This document shows positions 19,104-28,856 of a DNA stretch of 64,000 bases, one piece after another. Both the position numbers and the translations under genes were made by a program. Origin of the DNA: Bacillota bacterium (GTDB lineage Bacteria; Bacillota; UBA4882; UBA8346); NCBI GenBank assembly GCA_023426245.1, contig JAFABB010000057.1, forward strand, positions 39,863 to 103,862, given 5' to 3'. How positions within the stretch are numbered: position 1 is the first letter of the stretch; each line of letters starts with the position of its first letter. A model generated the notes under the pieces. It was not told the origin of the DNA and did not search any database. It worked only from the letters and a program-made list of their open reading frames with translations.

Positions 19104-20237
19104 ATGTCGAAAAAATCATTGCATGCAATTTGTCGTTGGACTTTCAACCCAGGGAAAGGCGGTTTTACCCCCGGCGATATGCGTCCGGCTTGGTCTGCCA
19201 ACAAGCTGGATGCTGTCGGAATTATCGGCATCATCAAAGAAAAGATCGCTCCCAAAATGCCCGACAATGTTGATCTCGGATTTGAAGTCCATTATGACAG
19301 CGAAATTGATGAAAAAACTGCGCCTGCTGTTGCCGATGCCCTGCTTGATGCGAAAATGCATCTGGCCATGATCACCCCGGGCGCTCATTCTCATTTCGGT
19401 TACGGTGGGGTTTGTTCCTTGGATCCCAATGAGCGGAAAGCCGCCGAAGAATTGGGAATCCGTACGGTCGATTTGGCCTATGGTCCTATGAAAAAAGCCT
19501 GGCATCCAGATAGCGCCAAAGCACCGGCTTTTGTCCTCTGGAACGGTTCTTACGGTTACGATTTAGCCTCGGTTGGGGTTAAACAAATGTATCAAAATCT
19601 GAAAGAAAGTATTGCCGGCCTCTGTAAATATGAGGAGAAAAAGGGCGGCAGCCTTTATATCGGTTTTGAGCCCAAACCCAATGAAGGGCATCCGGCGATG
19701 ATCATTCCTACCGTGGCCTCTGCCCTGCTCTTCTGGCGCCGTATCGAAGAAGAATTCGGAGTGTCCCGCAAGAAAAAAGGAGTCAATAAAGAATTCGGCC
19801 ATACTGAAATGATCGGCCTTGACCACGTGTATGATTCCGTTGAAGAGCTGGATAACGAGGCAATGGTCCATATGCATCTGAACAGCCAGGGATATAATGA
19901 CGGCATCATTCTCGGCGGCCCTGGGAAATACGACATTGATCACGGCACCCGAATCAACGGCATGAATATTGCCATCGCCGGCCTGATCGACGAAGCCGGG
20001 TTTGAGCGCTGGAAAGGCCACGACATGGTACCCCGGGCCTATGATAATGAAGAACAAGCCGTTGACCGGATTGTCAGAAGCATCTTAAGCTGGGAAGCAT
20101 GCGCCAAAGCCGCTACCGAGCTGGATACCAAACAATTGTTGAAACACCTTGCCAACCGCGAAACCGCCAAGGCTGAAGACATGATGAGAGCTGCAGTGGT
20201 AAGCGCCCAGAAACATTTTGACCAAATGTATAAGTGA
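19104..20237 (+). CDS. Xylose isomerase-like TIM-barrel protein (divergent XylA)
   Basis: This 377-residue TIM barrel aligns by eye with class I xylose isomerase metal-site motifs: FEPKPNEG (Glu189, like EPKPNE), NKEFGHTEM (Glu230, His233, like NPEVGHEQM), HMHLNSQ (256-262, like HIDLNGQ) and KYDID (Asp277, Asp279, like KYDQD). One usual Asp metal ligand (HIDLN) is His258 here. The rest is distant from standard XylA, so the assignment leans on these motifs and on position directly after xylulokinase. It probably turns D-xylose into D-xylulose; a related aldose is possible. GGGAGG is 7 nt before the ATG. Confidence 0.75.
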   Translation: MSKKSLHAICRWTFNPGKGGFTPGDMRPAWSANKLDAVGIIGIIKEKIAPKMPDNVDLGFEVHYDSEIDEKTAPAVADALLDAKMHLAMITPGAHSHFGYGGVCSLDPNERKAAEELGIRTVDLAYGPMKKAWHPDSAKAPAFVLWNGSYGYDLASVGVKQMYQNLKESIAGLCKYEEKKGGSLYIGFEPKPNEGHPAMIIPTVASALLFWRRIEEEFGVSRKKKGVNKEFGHTEMIGLDHVYDSVEELDNEAMVHMHLNSQGYNDGIILGGPGKYDIDHGTRINGMNIAIAGLIDEAGFERWKGHDMVPRAYDNEEQAVDRIVRSILSWEACAKAATELDTKQLLKHLANRETAKAEDMMRAAVVSAQKHFDQMYK

Positions 20238-20255
20238 TTTCCCCCCCTATAATAT

Positions 20256-20291
20256 TACCAACAGCCCCATTTATAGTTGGGGCTGTTGGTA
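20256..20291. terminator. Hairpin between convergent sugar operons
   Basis: A perfect 14-bp stem (20256-20269 with 20278-20291, core ACCAACAGCCCCA) sits between the isomerase stop and the convergent glycoside hydrolase stop. Neither side has a strong T run, but its position suits a bidirectional terminator. Confidence 0.65.
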
Positions 20292-20334
20292 TGAAAAAAT
20301 CCTGATATCCCACTATCGTCTTCATACGGATGGA

Positions 20335-22842
20335 TTACAATCGAAACGGCGCAATTTCAATTTTATCAATATGGGGCGCCTTCGCTTCATTGTTGAAAAA
20401 CCGAATGGTATTTTCCCCCGCCTTTAATTGAATCTGTACGACCTTACTCCGGAAAGAATTCCATCCAAAAGTGTTTCGAAAATACACTCTTTGATCCTCT
20501 TTCCCATTGATCCGAATGTCGGCGTAGCGATCGACAATATTCACATTGTATTGATGGGCGCCAACTTTTTCGGCGCTGGCGTAATAGACAACCATACAAT
20601 AAGTCCCGGTTTTTGCCACACGAATAGGATTCAATTCTAAATAATTACCGGCTCCCATTCCAATACCGCTTACATACTGTCCACCGGAAGCACACTTACC
20701 TTCATTGATCTTAACTGTTCCGCATAAGATATTTTCGGGGGCTTCCGCTTCATAGGTTTGAATTTTTCCATTATCGGGCAATAATTCTATGGAATCTATG
20801 GCAATAACACGGTTTTCTCCTTCCACCCCGCCCCAAAAAGCTATTTGATTGATTCCGGCTGGAAAAAAAAGCCGGCACTCACAATCGTTCCATTGTTTTG
20901 GGCCCAATAATCCTGAACAGGACAATTTGAGGAAAGTCTCATTGACCTTTATGGAAATTACCGGAGCGTCTGCTTTTTCGGCAGAACCGATACCTGCGTA
21001 CCTGATTTTGAGCCGGTAATATCCATGACGGAGGATAGGCACCGAAAAAAGTAATCCTGAGTTTGGTTGACCGTCCAAGACCACACAGCTTCCGCCAGTA
21101 TCATCAAAATTTTGATAATCGATTCTCGCGCCGCCAAAAATGCCGGCATATTGAGGCTCGTATCGCTCAGGAAGCTCTATCTTACTTATATAATGAAGCT
21201 CAATTTTATCCAAATCCACAGATAAATCGGCAGGGCCAAATGCCGCATCAAACTTGGCAAAAGTAAGCTCATGCCTACCCTCGGTCAATCCGATCACCAA
21301 GGTCTTGCAGTCAATAAACCCCCAGGCGAGATTGGGATGATAGTCAATCATTTGAAAACTGGCATCATCGATCATTAAAAGTTGCTGTGCCATTGAACCA
21401 TGACCATTTCCATAAAGAATATCCAATCGATAGTTGCCCGTAAAAGGGACATCCACCGTAAACCGTACCCTGCTGGTGTCCTTTTCAATGGCTGCTACCC
21501 GTTTCAAATTTGAATGAAAATTTTGATTGGGATCACTCGCGGTACCGCCTGCAATGACTTCACAATCGGTGATTTCCGCCTCTTCGGCCTCTAATATTGC
21601 CTGCCAGGTTTTCTTTTCATTACAGCCTGAAATTTCCGTATTCTCGCTCAGTATAAGACAATAGGCCGAAGCCGCATCCATTCCGGTAACGGAAATTTTG
21701 ACCTTATCCTCCGTCACAGGATAACGGCCTGCTATCTTTACAACCGGCCCAGGGGATGGTCCTTCCTGCCCGGACCAGGCTATTGACCAGACCTTTACTC
21801 CGACAGTCGGTCTAAAATCCAAAGCTGTATTTAACCCGTTCATGATGATCTCACAATCACCGGAAATACCGCCGAATATGACTCTAATTTGTTTTTTAAC
21901 GCTATCCAAGGCGGCAAGCCCCTGGAGACCTTCATGATTTACATCAGGCGGTATCACTTTAACCGTATTCCCGGTTAAATCCCCATACCATTTAAATAAC
22001 CACCATGCTCCGGTTGCTTGGTTATTTTGAGTTACCAAATCGTCCAAATTACCGGCAGCATGCCAATAGGCCAGGCAACCATCGACTTTGCAATCTTCCA
22101 GTCTGGCGATCCATTGAATTAACCGGCCGGGTACGGACAAATCCCGCCAATTTCCATACTCATTAATGCAGATGGGAATCTCCATCAAACCAAGACTTTT
22201 CTCAATACTCCGGTAATGACCGTAATGTTGATACCAATCAGAAAAAAAATCCGATTCCAGTTCATGCCAGGAGATAATATCCGGCAAACATTGCTCCCTC
22301 TTACAAAAACTCATAAACTCTTCATAGAAGTCCCGATGATATTTGGCGTTATTCGGTCCAACGATAATAGCGGTCGGATCCAGTGAACGGATTTTCCGGT
22401 ATACTGTGCGCCAATCATTGAAAAAAGCTTCCTTTCGCTCATTTACGTTGTACCAAATCCAGTCCGGTTCATTAAATGGCACATAATGAAACATTTCCCG
22501 CCGGGGATGGCGGAATACCGCCCGGATAATTTTAATCACTTTATCCAGGTAATCGTTAATGTTCTGGGACTCATAGGGCCATTTGGCATAAATGTCCTGC
22601 ATATAGATTTGGACATATTCACCGCCGGCTTTTGCAAAAGTGTCGACAACATCAAAACAGTCGCCGTTTGGGTGTTGCAATCCCCCAGGCGGCTTTTGGG
22701 CGACTACCTTAGGCTTAATAGGAGTAAGCATATTCAAATTTGGGATACCATCATTTCCAAGGCCGTAAAGAAAACCGCATGCGCCGTGCCGAATCGGTCC
22801 AGTTTCATTTGTCATATCGATTTCAAGTTTTTGAGACACCAT
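20335..22842 (-). CDS. Clan GH-A-like glycoside hydrolase with C-terminal beta-sandwich modules
   Basis: This 835-residue protein has an N-terminal (beta/alpha)8-type catalytic part with FNEPDW (Glu125, likely acid/base) and INEYG (Glu228, likely nucleophile), the spacing and wording of clan GH-A enzymes such as GH39. After about residue 400 come three beta-sandwich, carbohydrate-binding-like stretches, two of which open with AEEAEI and YEAEAPENI in the manner of CBM6/CBM35 modules. There is no signal peptide, so it should act in the cytoplasm on imported oligosaccharides. It is downstream of a GH36 gene and an ABC importer on the same strand. I cannot fix the GH family or the bond it cuts. 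Confidence 0.75.
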   Translation of the reverse strand: MVSQKLEIDMTNETGPIRHGACGFLYGLGNDGIPNLNMLTPIKPKVVAQKPPGGLQHPNGDCFDVVDTFAKAGGEYVQIYMQDIYAKWPYESQNINDYLDKVIKIIRAVFRHPRREMFHYVPFNEPDWIWYNVNERKEAFFNDWRTVYRKIRSLDPTAIIVGPNNAKYHRDFYEEFMSFCKREQCLPDIISWHELESDFFSDWYQHYGHYRSIEKSLGLMEIPICINEYGNWRDLSVPGRLIQWIARLEDCKVDGCLAYWHAAGNLDDLVTQNNQATGAWWLFKWYGDLTGNTVKVIPPDVNHEGLQGLAALDSVKKQIRVIFGGISGDCEIIMNGLNTALDFRPTVGVKVWSIAWSGQEGPSPGPVVKIAGRYPVTEDKVKISVTGMDAASAYCLILSENTEISGCNEKKTWQAILEAEEAEITDCEVIAGGTASDPNQNFHSNLKRVAAIEKDTSRVRFTVDVPFTGNYRLDILYGNGHGSMAQQLLMIDDASFQMIDYHPNLAWGFIDCKTLVIGLTEGRHELTFAKFDAAFGPADLSVDLDKIELHYISKIELPERYEPQYAGIFGGARIDYQNFDDTGGSCVVLDGQPNSGLLFSVPILRHGYYRLKIRYAGIGSAEKADAPVISIKVNETFLKLSCSGLLGPKQWNDCECRLFFPAGINQIAFWGGVEGENRVIAIDSIELLPDNGKIQTYEAEAPENILCGTVKINEGKCASGGQYVSGIGMGAGNYLELNPIRVAKTGTYCMVVYYASAEKVGAHQYNVNIVDRYADIRINGKEDQRVYFRNTFGWNSFRSKVVQIQLKAGENTIRFFNNEAKAPHIDKIEIAPFRL

Positions 22843-22910
22843 CCTGGGTTACCAGCCTTTATTTATTTTGCGATCAACATTCCGGAATCACCAACTCAAA
22901 TTGCTTTCAT

Positions 22911-24995
22911 TCATAACTCTTCCAATTCAAAAAGGCGCGCTGAATTTATCTTTGGCAAAATAACACTCAATTCACCGTTATCCTGATGCCACTGAAAATC
23001 ACAAGGGATACCGAGGGGATAACCAATACCGGCTTTAACTTTTTTACCCTTCAAAAATCTCACAGGCAACCGGCAGTATTCATCGGAACCCTCCAACCTC
23101 CATACCGCCAGATAGGTTTTCCGGTCACATTTCAAACCCCAACTGACCCATGAGTCCTGCAAGGTTGGTAATCCAAGAGGCCAAAACGGCAGACCCCGGG
23201 GAATGTCAAGCCGAATCGATTTATAGTAGGCGAGTCCTTCCCGCACCTGTTGAAGCCTTTCCGGAGAAAGCTCGGCTAAATGGCCGCTTTGATGAACTCG
23301 TAAAAGAATAGCATTCACCATATTGAAGATGACTTCTTCGATATCTCCTTCCCGTAAAGGATAAGACCAAATTGCACATTGCTCCGGAGTCACTCCGGTA
23401 ACGCATGATGCGGCAATAGCGGCGTATTTTCGGTAATCGGTTTGATCACTGCTGGACTGGATGCTATGCCTGCTTAATAAGGCATAATCCATACGCATTC
23501 CCCCACTGCTGCAATTTTCGATGACCAGGTCGGGATACTCGCAAAAAATTTTATCAAGCCAGACTAGGTATGCCCGGTTATGTTCCAAAAGGCCGTCTCC
23601 AAAGCTATCGGCCCCATATTCAGTGCCAATACCGGCGTTGATATTGTAATCCATTTTAATATAGCCGACCCCATATTCCCGGACCAACCGCTTGATGACT
23701 TGATCGGCATATTTCCTGACTTCCGGGTTCCGGAAATCCAGTTGATAACGGCCATGATCAATGATTCGTTTGCCGTGGCGGATAAAAAACCAATCGTCCG
23801 GGACTTGATCGGCAAGGGGGCAATGTATGCCCATCACCTCGATTTCCAGCCACAATCCCGGTATCATTCCCTTTGACCTTATGTAATCCAGAGGTTCTTT
23901 AATACCACCGGGAAAACGCAGTTTAGCCGGCAACCATTCTCCAACGCCATCCCACCATTCGCCGTCGGAATACCAACCTGCATCAATACAAAAATATTCA
24001 CAACCGACTTCGGCAGCGGTGTCAATCAGCGGAATCAATTTAGCCGTCGTCGGATCGCCCGATAAACAGTTCATATAGTCGTTAAAAATAACCGGTAGTC
24101 GTCGATCGTCTTCATTACGACGACGGATAACCCTGCGATAATTGGTTAAAGCATGGATGGCATTTTCAAAATCACCGGCTACCGCGCCAACAGCGACCGG
24201 GACCGAAATAAAAGAATCTCCCGGGGATAATTTTTTCCACCAATGGTTTTCGTTTTCCGTCGGTCCGCTGAGTTGTATATAGAGATGTTCGGCAATGTCG
24301 CTGATTTCCCAATGCCAGGAACCATTATGTTCAATCTGCCAAAACAATAAATTCCCGCTTTCAACATTTTCAAAACAACCCATCGGTAAATGTTGAGAAG
24401 TGGACCAAGTACCATTACTGGAAAACGCAAGCCGTTTGAGGGAAAAAGCATTCACTTTTGACAGACCGAGTTCGGGAAGGGAATTGCTCCTCCATTGTGC
24501 TTCGCCATACCAAGTATGATGTGGAATATATAACCTGCTTTTCTGTTCCCAGGGTAATATTCCTTCTTTGGCGATTCCGGTTAAAGCAAACGAGGACACA
24601 TATTCCAGCGTCTTCATTTCCCTGCTTTCATTATGGATTTCGGTCCAGGAACGAACCACCGGAATTCCGTCAAAAAACTGCAAATGGCTGGTAACCCTGA
24701 AACCGGAATCTTCCATATCGATTTCAAGTTTTCGCCCATATAATGTGCGATAATCACGGTGGTTTTTGTAAATCAACCGCCCCCCCGGCCTGGTTCCTGT
24801 ATGTTTTGAGCCATGATGATCGTCTTGGTTTTCCCCGGCCACCTGAGCTTCCACCAGCCGAAACATTTTTTGCTGCTGCATGGTCACGGTTTCCGGATTA
24901 AAGATCAATGAAGAAAAATGTAACAAACGTACATCCTGATGATCCGTAATTTCGAGAACAAGATATAAACCATTTTCTTGAATGACAATCTCCAT
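22911..24995 (-). CDS. Alpha-galactosidase, GH36
   Basis: This 694-residue enzyme removes alpha-galactosyl units from raffinose-type or galactomannan-derived sugars. Family GH36 marks are YIKMDYN (nucleophile Asp449), ENCSSGG (~493-499), SSSDQTD (acid/base Asp517) and WYSDGEWW, following an N-terminal beta-sandwich (1-~300). The frame reaches ATG 25046, but AAAGGA precedes the ATG at 24995 (start MEIVIQENG), which is preferred. It lacks a signal peptide and lies between an ABC sugar importer and a cytoplasmic glycosidase, consistent with intracellular breakdown of imported oligosaccharides. Confidence 0.9.
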   Translation of the reverse strand: MEIVIQENGLYLVLEITDHQDVRLLHFSSLIFNPETVTMQQQKMFRLVEAQVAGENQDDHHGSKHTGTRPGGRLIYKNHRDYRTLYGRKLEIDMEDSGFRVTSHLQFFDGIPVVRSWTEIHNESREMKTLEYVSSFALTGIAKEGILPWEQKSRLYIPHHTWYGEAQWRSNSLPELGLSKVNAFSLKRLAFSSNGTWSTSQHLPMGCFENVESGNLLFWQIEHNGSWHWEISDIAEHLYIQLSGPTENENHWWKKLSPGDSFISVPVAVGAVAGDFENAIHALTNYRRVIRRRNEDDRRLPVIFNDYMNCLSGDPTTAKLIPLIDTAAEVGCEYFCIDAGWYSDGEWWDGVGEWLPAKLRFPGGIKEPLDYIRSKGMIPGLWLEIEVMGIHCPLADQVPDDWFFIRHGKRIIDHGRYQLDFRNPEVRKYADQVIKRLVREYGVGYIKMDYNINAGIGTEYGADSFGDGLLEHNRAYLVWLDKIFCEYPDLVIENCSSGGMRMDYALLSRHSIQSSSDQTDYRKYAAIAASCVTGVTPEQCAIWSYPLREGDIEEVIFNMVNAILLRVHQSGHLAELSPERLQQVREGLAYYKSIRLDIPRGLPFWPLGLPTLQDSWVSWGLKCDRKTYLAVWRLEGSDEYCRLPVRFLKGKKVKAGIGYPLGIPCDFQWHQDNGELSVILPKINSARLFELEEL

Positions 24996-25197
24996 TTTCG
25001 GATTTTCCTTTCGCCAGCCTGTAATGGGAAAAACATTTGCCTGCATAGGAATGGATTATTTGATATGACCGTTTTGATCAATAAAGTTGACTTTTGAAAC
25101 CATATCCAAGATGATGTTTAAATACCAACTATACTTCGACCTGGCCTTAAAAACGCAGACTCTATTCCATTGCCTGGCGATATCCAATCGATCGAGA

Positions 25198-25220
25198 GCT
25201 CCCGTACCCGGTTCGGGAGC
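25198..25220. other. Short perfect hairpin, 25047-25303 gap
   Basis: GCTCCCG (25198-25204) pairs with CGGGAGC (25214-25220). It lies between the permease stop at 25304 and the GH36 gene and lacks a T run; it may stabilise the 3' end of the transporter message. The rest of the gap shows no gene. Confidence 0.35.
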
Positions 25221-25303
25221 GACATTGTGTTGTTTCATGAATCCGGATATTCATCGGTTTTAACCACCTATCGCAGGAGTTACCCCTGCTTTTTCAAAAA
25301 GTA

Positions 25304-26215
25304 TCAACCCTTTACAGCTCCCACGGTCATGCCTTTTACAAAATATTTCTGCATCGAGATAAACAATATGGCTATCGGTAATACGGAGATGATAATTGCA
25401 GCCATTGCCGTTGTATAATCACTGGCCTGTTGTGAAAACAACATCTGCATTCCCAGAGTAAGCGTCCGTAATTCCTGACTGCTGATAAAAAGGCTGGCCA
25501 TTAAGTAATCATTCCATATTTGAAAAGCCTGCAGTATGGTCAACGTCGCTATCGCCGGCTTTAATAACGGTAACACGACCGAGAAATAGGTTCGATAAAC
25601 CGAGCAGCCGTCTATTTTAGCGGCTTCCTCCAACTCAATGGGAACCGTCGACATGAAACTGGTCATCAGAAAAACCCCAAAAGACATCCCAGTTGCGATA
25701 TACATCAGAATGATTCCCAGGCGGCTGTTGATGAGTCCGGTTTTAAAACCTACAATATAGATTGGCAGGAAAAGCGCCTGGTAAGGAATAAAAATCCCCA
25801 ACAAAAAGTAAATATAGCTGAATTTGAAGAAGCGATTCTTGCACCTGGCAATGGCCCAAGAAGATGCCCCGCACATAAAGACCAAAATCACCACAGTGAT
25901 GGCAGTATACAAAAAAGTATTGGTGAAGGTAGTGATCAGGTCCAGTTTTTTAAAAGCGCTAATATAATTGGCGATATTAAAACTTTCCGGAAAAGCCAAA
26001 GGATTACTTAAATACAATTCGCGAACTGTTTTAAAGGAATAATTGAGAATAATAAAAATCGGCGCAGCGAATAAAACCGCCAATAACGTCATCAAGATTT
26101 GAATGATTCCTATCCCGAACGTATATTTGCCGGGTTCATTCGAAACTGATTTTTTGGAGGTAACCGATTGTTCTTCTTTGATCAGGGTAAAACTGCTGTT
26201 GCTTTTATCGGCCAT
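25304..26215 (-). CDS. CUT1 sugar ABC permease (MalG-like)
   Basis: This 303-residue inner-membrane protein has six predicted helices after a ~30-residue cytoplasmic tail and carries the EAA loop (EEAAKIDGCSVYRTYF.. LPLLKPA) that contacts the ATPase. It forms a heterodimer with the permease encoded immediately upstream; their genes overlap by one base (TAATG). No ATPase gene is in this cluster, so a shared MsmK-type ATPase encoded elsewhere is presumed. The neighbouring binding protein and alpha-galactosidase suggest alpha-galactoside or related oligosaccharide import. Confidence 0.9.
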   Translation of the reverse strand: MADKSNSSFTLIKEEQSVTSKKSVSNEPGKYTFGIGIIQILMTLLAVLFAAPIFIILNYSFKTVRELYLSNPLAFPESFNIANYISAFKKLDLITTFTNTFLYTAITVVILVFMCGASSWAIARCKNRFFKFSYIYFLLGIFIPYQALFLPIYIVGFKTGLINSRLGIILMYIATGMSFGVFLMTSFMSTVPIELEEAAKIDGCSVYRTYFSVVLPLLKPAIATLTILQAFQIWNDYLMASLFISSQELRTLTLGMQMLFSQQASDYTTAMAAIIISVLPIAILFISMQKYFVKGMTVGAVKG

Positions 26216-27096
26216 TATAATTGCACCTCCTTCTTTCGCAAAAACACCAATTGAACCAAAGCAACCAGAAAAAGCGCCAATACCAGAATAATCGACAATG
26301 CTGAACCATAACCGTATTGACGGCCACTGATGGCGGTATTATATATGTAATAGACAATGGAAGTCGACGCGCGGCCGGGTCCACCCCAGGTGGAGGTGAC
26401 CAATAATTCATAAACTTTTAGCGATCCGGTTGTAATGCCAACAATACAAATCGTAAAAGCCGGTGCCAATAAGGGAATAGTGATATGTCTGAACTTTCCA
26501 AAGACTGTGGCTCCATCGATATTGGCAGCCTCATATAAATCATTGGGAATGGATTGCAATGCCGCCAAATAAATTAACATCCAATAGCCAATCCACTGCC
26601 AATTATTAGCTAAAAGAAGACCTGCCAAAACTGTCTTTTCACTTCCAAATAACAAAAAATTGAAATGAATTCCCAGGAGCCGATTAAGAGCCGGAAGAAC
26701 ATTTAGAAACATTCTTAACCATATAAAGCCGACGATAATTGCGCTAATTAAACAAGGAATAAAGAAAACGGTCCGGTAAAATTTTTTACCTTTGATGGCA
26801 CTATTAAGAGCAACCGCAAACAATAAGGCGAAAACATTTTGAATAATCGTATTCCAAATCGTAAATTTAATTGTAAAAATCCAAGCTTTCCCTGCAAACT
26901 GGTCCGAAAAAATATGGATATAATTTTTCAAGCCGATAAACGGCTTATCAATGGTCATCCCGTTCCAACTGGTAAAGGAGTAACCAAATGATAATAACAT
27001 CGGAATGATCAGTCCAATTGTAAAAAGAAGCAATCCCGGCAAGACAAGGGATAAATACTGGATCTTTTCAAGTCTTTTCAGCGGTATCCGGCCCAT
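26215..27096 (-). CDS. CUT1 sugar ABC permease (MalF-like)
   Basis: This ~293-residue permease has six helices and the EAA loop (YEAANIDGATVFGKFRHI). It partners the MalG-like protein. The start is ambiguous: AAGGAG lies 2, 5 and 11 nt before TTG 27105, TTG 27102 and ATG 27096; the ATG is listed. It lies 150 nt after the binding-protein gene, with a hairpin between, and overlaps the next permease gene by one base. Confidence 0.88.
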   Translation of the reverse strand: MGRIPLKRLEKIQYLSLVLPGLLLFTIGLIIPMLLSFGYSFTSWNGMTIDKPFIGLKNYIHIFSDQFAGKAWIFTIKFTIWNTIIQNVFALLFAVALNSAIKGKKFYRTVFFIPCLISAIIVGFIWLRMFLNVLPALNRLLGIHFNFLLFGSEKTVLAGLLLANNWQWIGYWMLIYLAALQSIPNDLYEAANIDGATVFGKFRHITIPLLAPAFTICIVGITTGSLKVYELLVTSTWGGPGRASTSIVYYIYNTAISGRQYGYGSALSIILVLALFLVALVQLVFLRKKEVQL

Positions 27097-27125
27097 GACC
27101 AACAACTCTCCTTATCTTAAAATAA

Positions 27126-27159
27126 GAGGCTGCCGTATGATACTTTTTGGGACAGCCCC
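27126..27159 (-). terminator. Intra-operon hairpin between binding protein and permeases
   Basis: On the minus strand GGGGCTGTCC pairs with GGCAGCCTC (one bulge) and is followed by TTATTTT. Placed between the solute-binding protein and its permeases, it should reduce read-through, giving excess binding protein, a familiar arrangement. Confidence 0.7.
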
Positions 27160-27245
27160 TTAAAAGCCTTTTTTAATCCATCCGGCAAACATGATCAAAT
27201 CCTATCCAATATCCTCCTCATTCAGTTGCCGAACAAAGGCTTTTT

Positions 27246-28505
27246 TCATGGTTTACTATTGGCTCTTCTGCTATCAGCCGCTTTTAGGGCATCATTCAAA
27301 GTCATTGAGCCCTGAAGCCACGAGGCGATATCTTTAGCGTTTTCATCCTGGAACCCGCCCCATTGCAATTGATTGTTTCCGGAATTGGCATCAATAAGCT
27401 GCCCGGCTGCGGCGTATTTATCGATATCTTTCTGGCTTGGATTCGGGAATGTCGGGCTTACACCTTTGAGCATGGAAGAGGTCTTCGTAAGGTTCAAAAA
27501 TGCAATCGCTGCTTTTTTATCACTGGTTAATACATCGAAAACTTTATCAACCTCGGCAGAATGCTTGGTTTTGGCACTCTTCATCCAAGTCATGTTGGGT
27601 TCAAAAATCAGCTTGGCGTTACCGGTTTGATTTGGAAATGGGAATACTCCAAAATCAAATTTGGGATCGACATTCATGAAATTCTGAATTGACCATGATC
27701 CGGAAACTTTCATTGCCCCAAGATTCTGAACCATTCTGGCATCACAATCGGCTTGCGGCAAAGAGAATGTTTCTTTGCTCCAGGTGTTATTGAAAATCAA
27801 TTGATTATACTCATAGCATTTTTTATATGCTGCCGAAGTTGCAAAGGACACCTTGCCGGCACGGAATTGGTCGCCCCAATTCGGCGTCTTATTAAACACA
27901 TCATTAATAGCAAATTGCATGGTGATATTGCCGATACTCCAGGTATCAACCATATGAGTGGCAAAAGGAGTAATTCCTTTCGCTTTTAATTTGCTCATTA
28001 CTGTTGCCAATTCCGCTTGGGTCGTGGGAACTTTCAAACCATTTTCGGCAAAAATTTTCCGGTTGTAATATACTCCCTGGTAAAGGCAGTTATAAACAAG
28101 GCCATAAGTTTTTCCCTTCATCGTTACACCGGGGATTGCCGCATCCAATACTCTCTTCAAATAACTTTTACCGTTTAAGCCAGCCAGTAACCCTTGTCCG
28201 CCATATGTAGCAACATCTTGAGCTTTACCTACGATAATATCCGGTAATCCTGTCTGCATGTATTGTTGCATTTTGGGATGAAAATTATCGCTCCAACCCA
28301 GTGCTTCCCATTGCAAAGTAATATCCGGGTATTTTTCAGCCACTGCTTTGCTGATAATATCTTGCAAGCCGTCATCCGTGGAAGATAACCCGGCAAGTAT
28401 GGTGACCGTTGTTTTCTTGCCTGCTCCTAATGCAAATGCAGAACTAAAAAGCACCATCATAATCAATATGCCGATCCATAGTCTTGAAACCTTTTTCACA
28501 CTCAT
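27246..28505 (-). CDS. Extracellular sugar-binding protein, CUT1 type
   Basis: This 419-residue family 1 solute-binding protein has an N-terminal export signal (MSVKKVSRLWIGILIMMVLFS.., ending near AFALGA). No lipobox Cys is visible, so anchoring is unclear. The body has the usual layout: TTVTILAGLSS start, LPDIIVGKAQDVATYGGQGLL, and a C-terminal WLQGSMTLNDALKAADSRR helix. AAAGGGGG precedes the ATG. It delivers sugar to the two permeases downstream and is the first gene of the operon, next to the LacI regulator. Confidence 0.9.
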   Translation of the reverse strand: MSVKKVSRLWIGILIMMVLFSSAFALGAGKKTTVTILAGLSSTDDGLQDIISKAVAEKYPDITLQWEALGWSDNFHPKMQQYMQTGLPDIIVGKAQDVATYGGQGLLAGLNGKSYLKRVLDAAIPGVTMKGKTYGLVYNCLYQGVYYNRKIFAENGLKVPTTQAELATVMSKLKAKGITPFATHMVDTWSIGNITMQFAINDVFNKTPNWGDQFRAGKVSFATSAAYKKCYEYNQLIFNNTWSKETFSLPQADCDARMVQNLGAMKVSGSWSIQNFMNVDPKFDFGVFPFPNQTGNAKLIFEPNMTWMKSAKTKHSAEVDKVFDVLTSDKKAAIAFLNLTKTSSMLKGVSPTFPNPSQKDIDKYAAAGQLIDANSGNNQLQWGGFQDENAKDIASWLQGSMTLNDALKAADSRRANSKP

Positions 28506-28700
28506 TTGCCCCCTTTATTAATACGAATGCATACTTAAGTCGATCCAGAAATAAAGGACAATTCCTAATTTAAATTTTTGTACGGTACCTCCCTTCGATT
28601 CAAATTGATTATGGCACAATAAGATATCAACTTTATTTTGATTTCCTATGATGCTTACTGGCTACGATTTTTTTCACTGCAAGTACCTTTTTCATAAATA

Positions 28701-28735
28701 AAAAAAGCTCCGCATCGTTGCTCAACGCCGGAACT
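28701..28735 (-). terminator. Terminator of the LacI-type regulator gene
   Basis: On the minus strand AGTTCCG (28729-28735) pairs with CGGAGCT (28706-28712) around an inner CGTTG/CAACG stem and is followed by TTTTTT. The rest of 28506-28856 should hold the binding-protein promoter; I see no clear operator. A 20-nt perfect palindrome at 28840-28859 overlaps the regulator's stop codon. Confidence 0.8.
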
Positions 28736-28856
28736 TTTAAAGAAATTTTCCGGCAGTTACCTTCAAGTAACTTTTTTGTTACAGGATTCATTCTCGGAAT
28801 TAATTCTCTGAGAATTTTCAGATTCCTGCCGGATTTATATGAAAAAAATATTTTTT

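Noticed and set aside
25056..25238. 60-codon minus-strand frame between GH36 and permease
   Set aside because: No ribosome site, no domain, and it spans the hairpin at 25198-25220.
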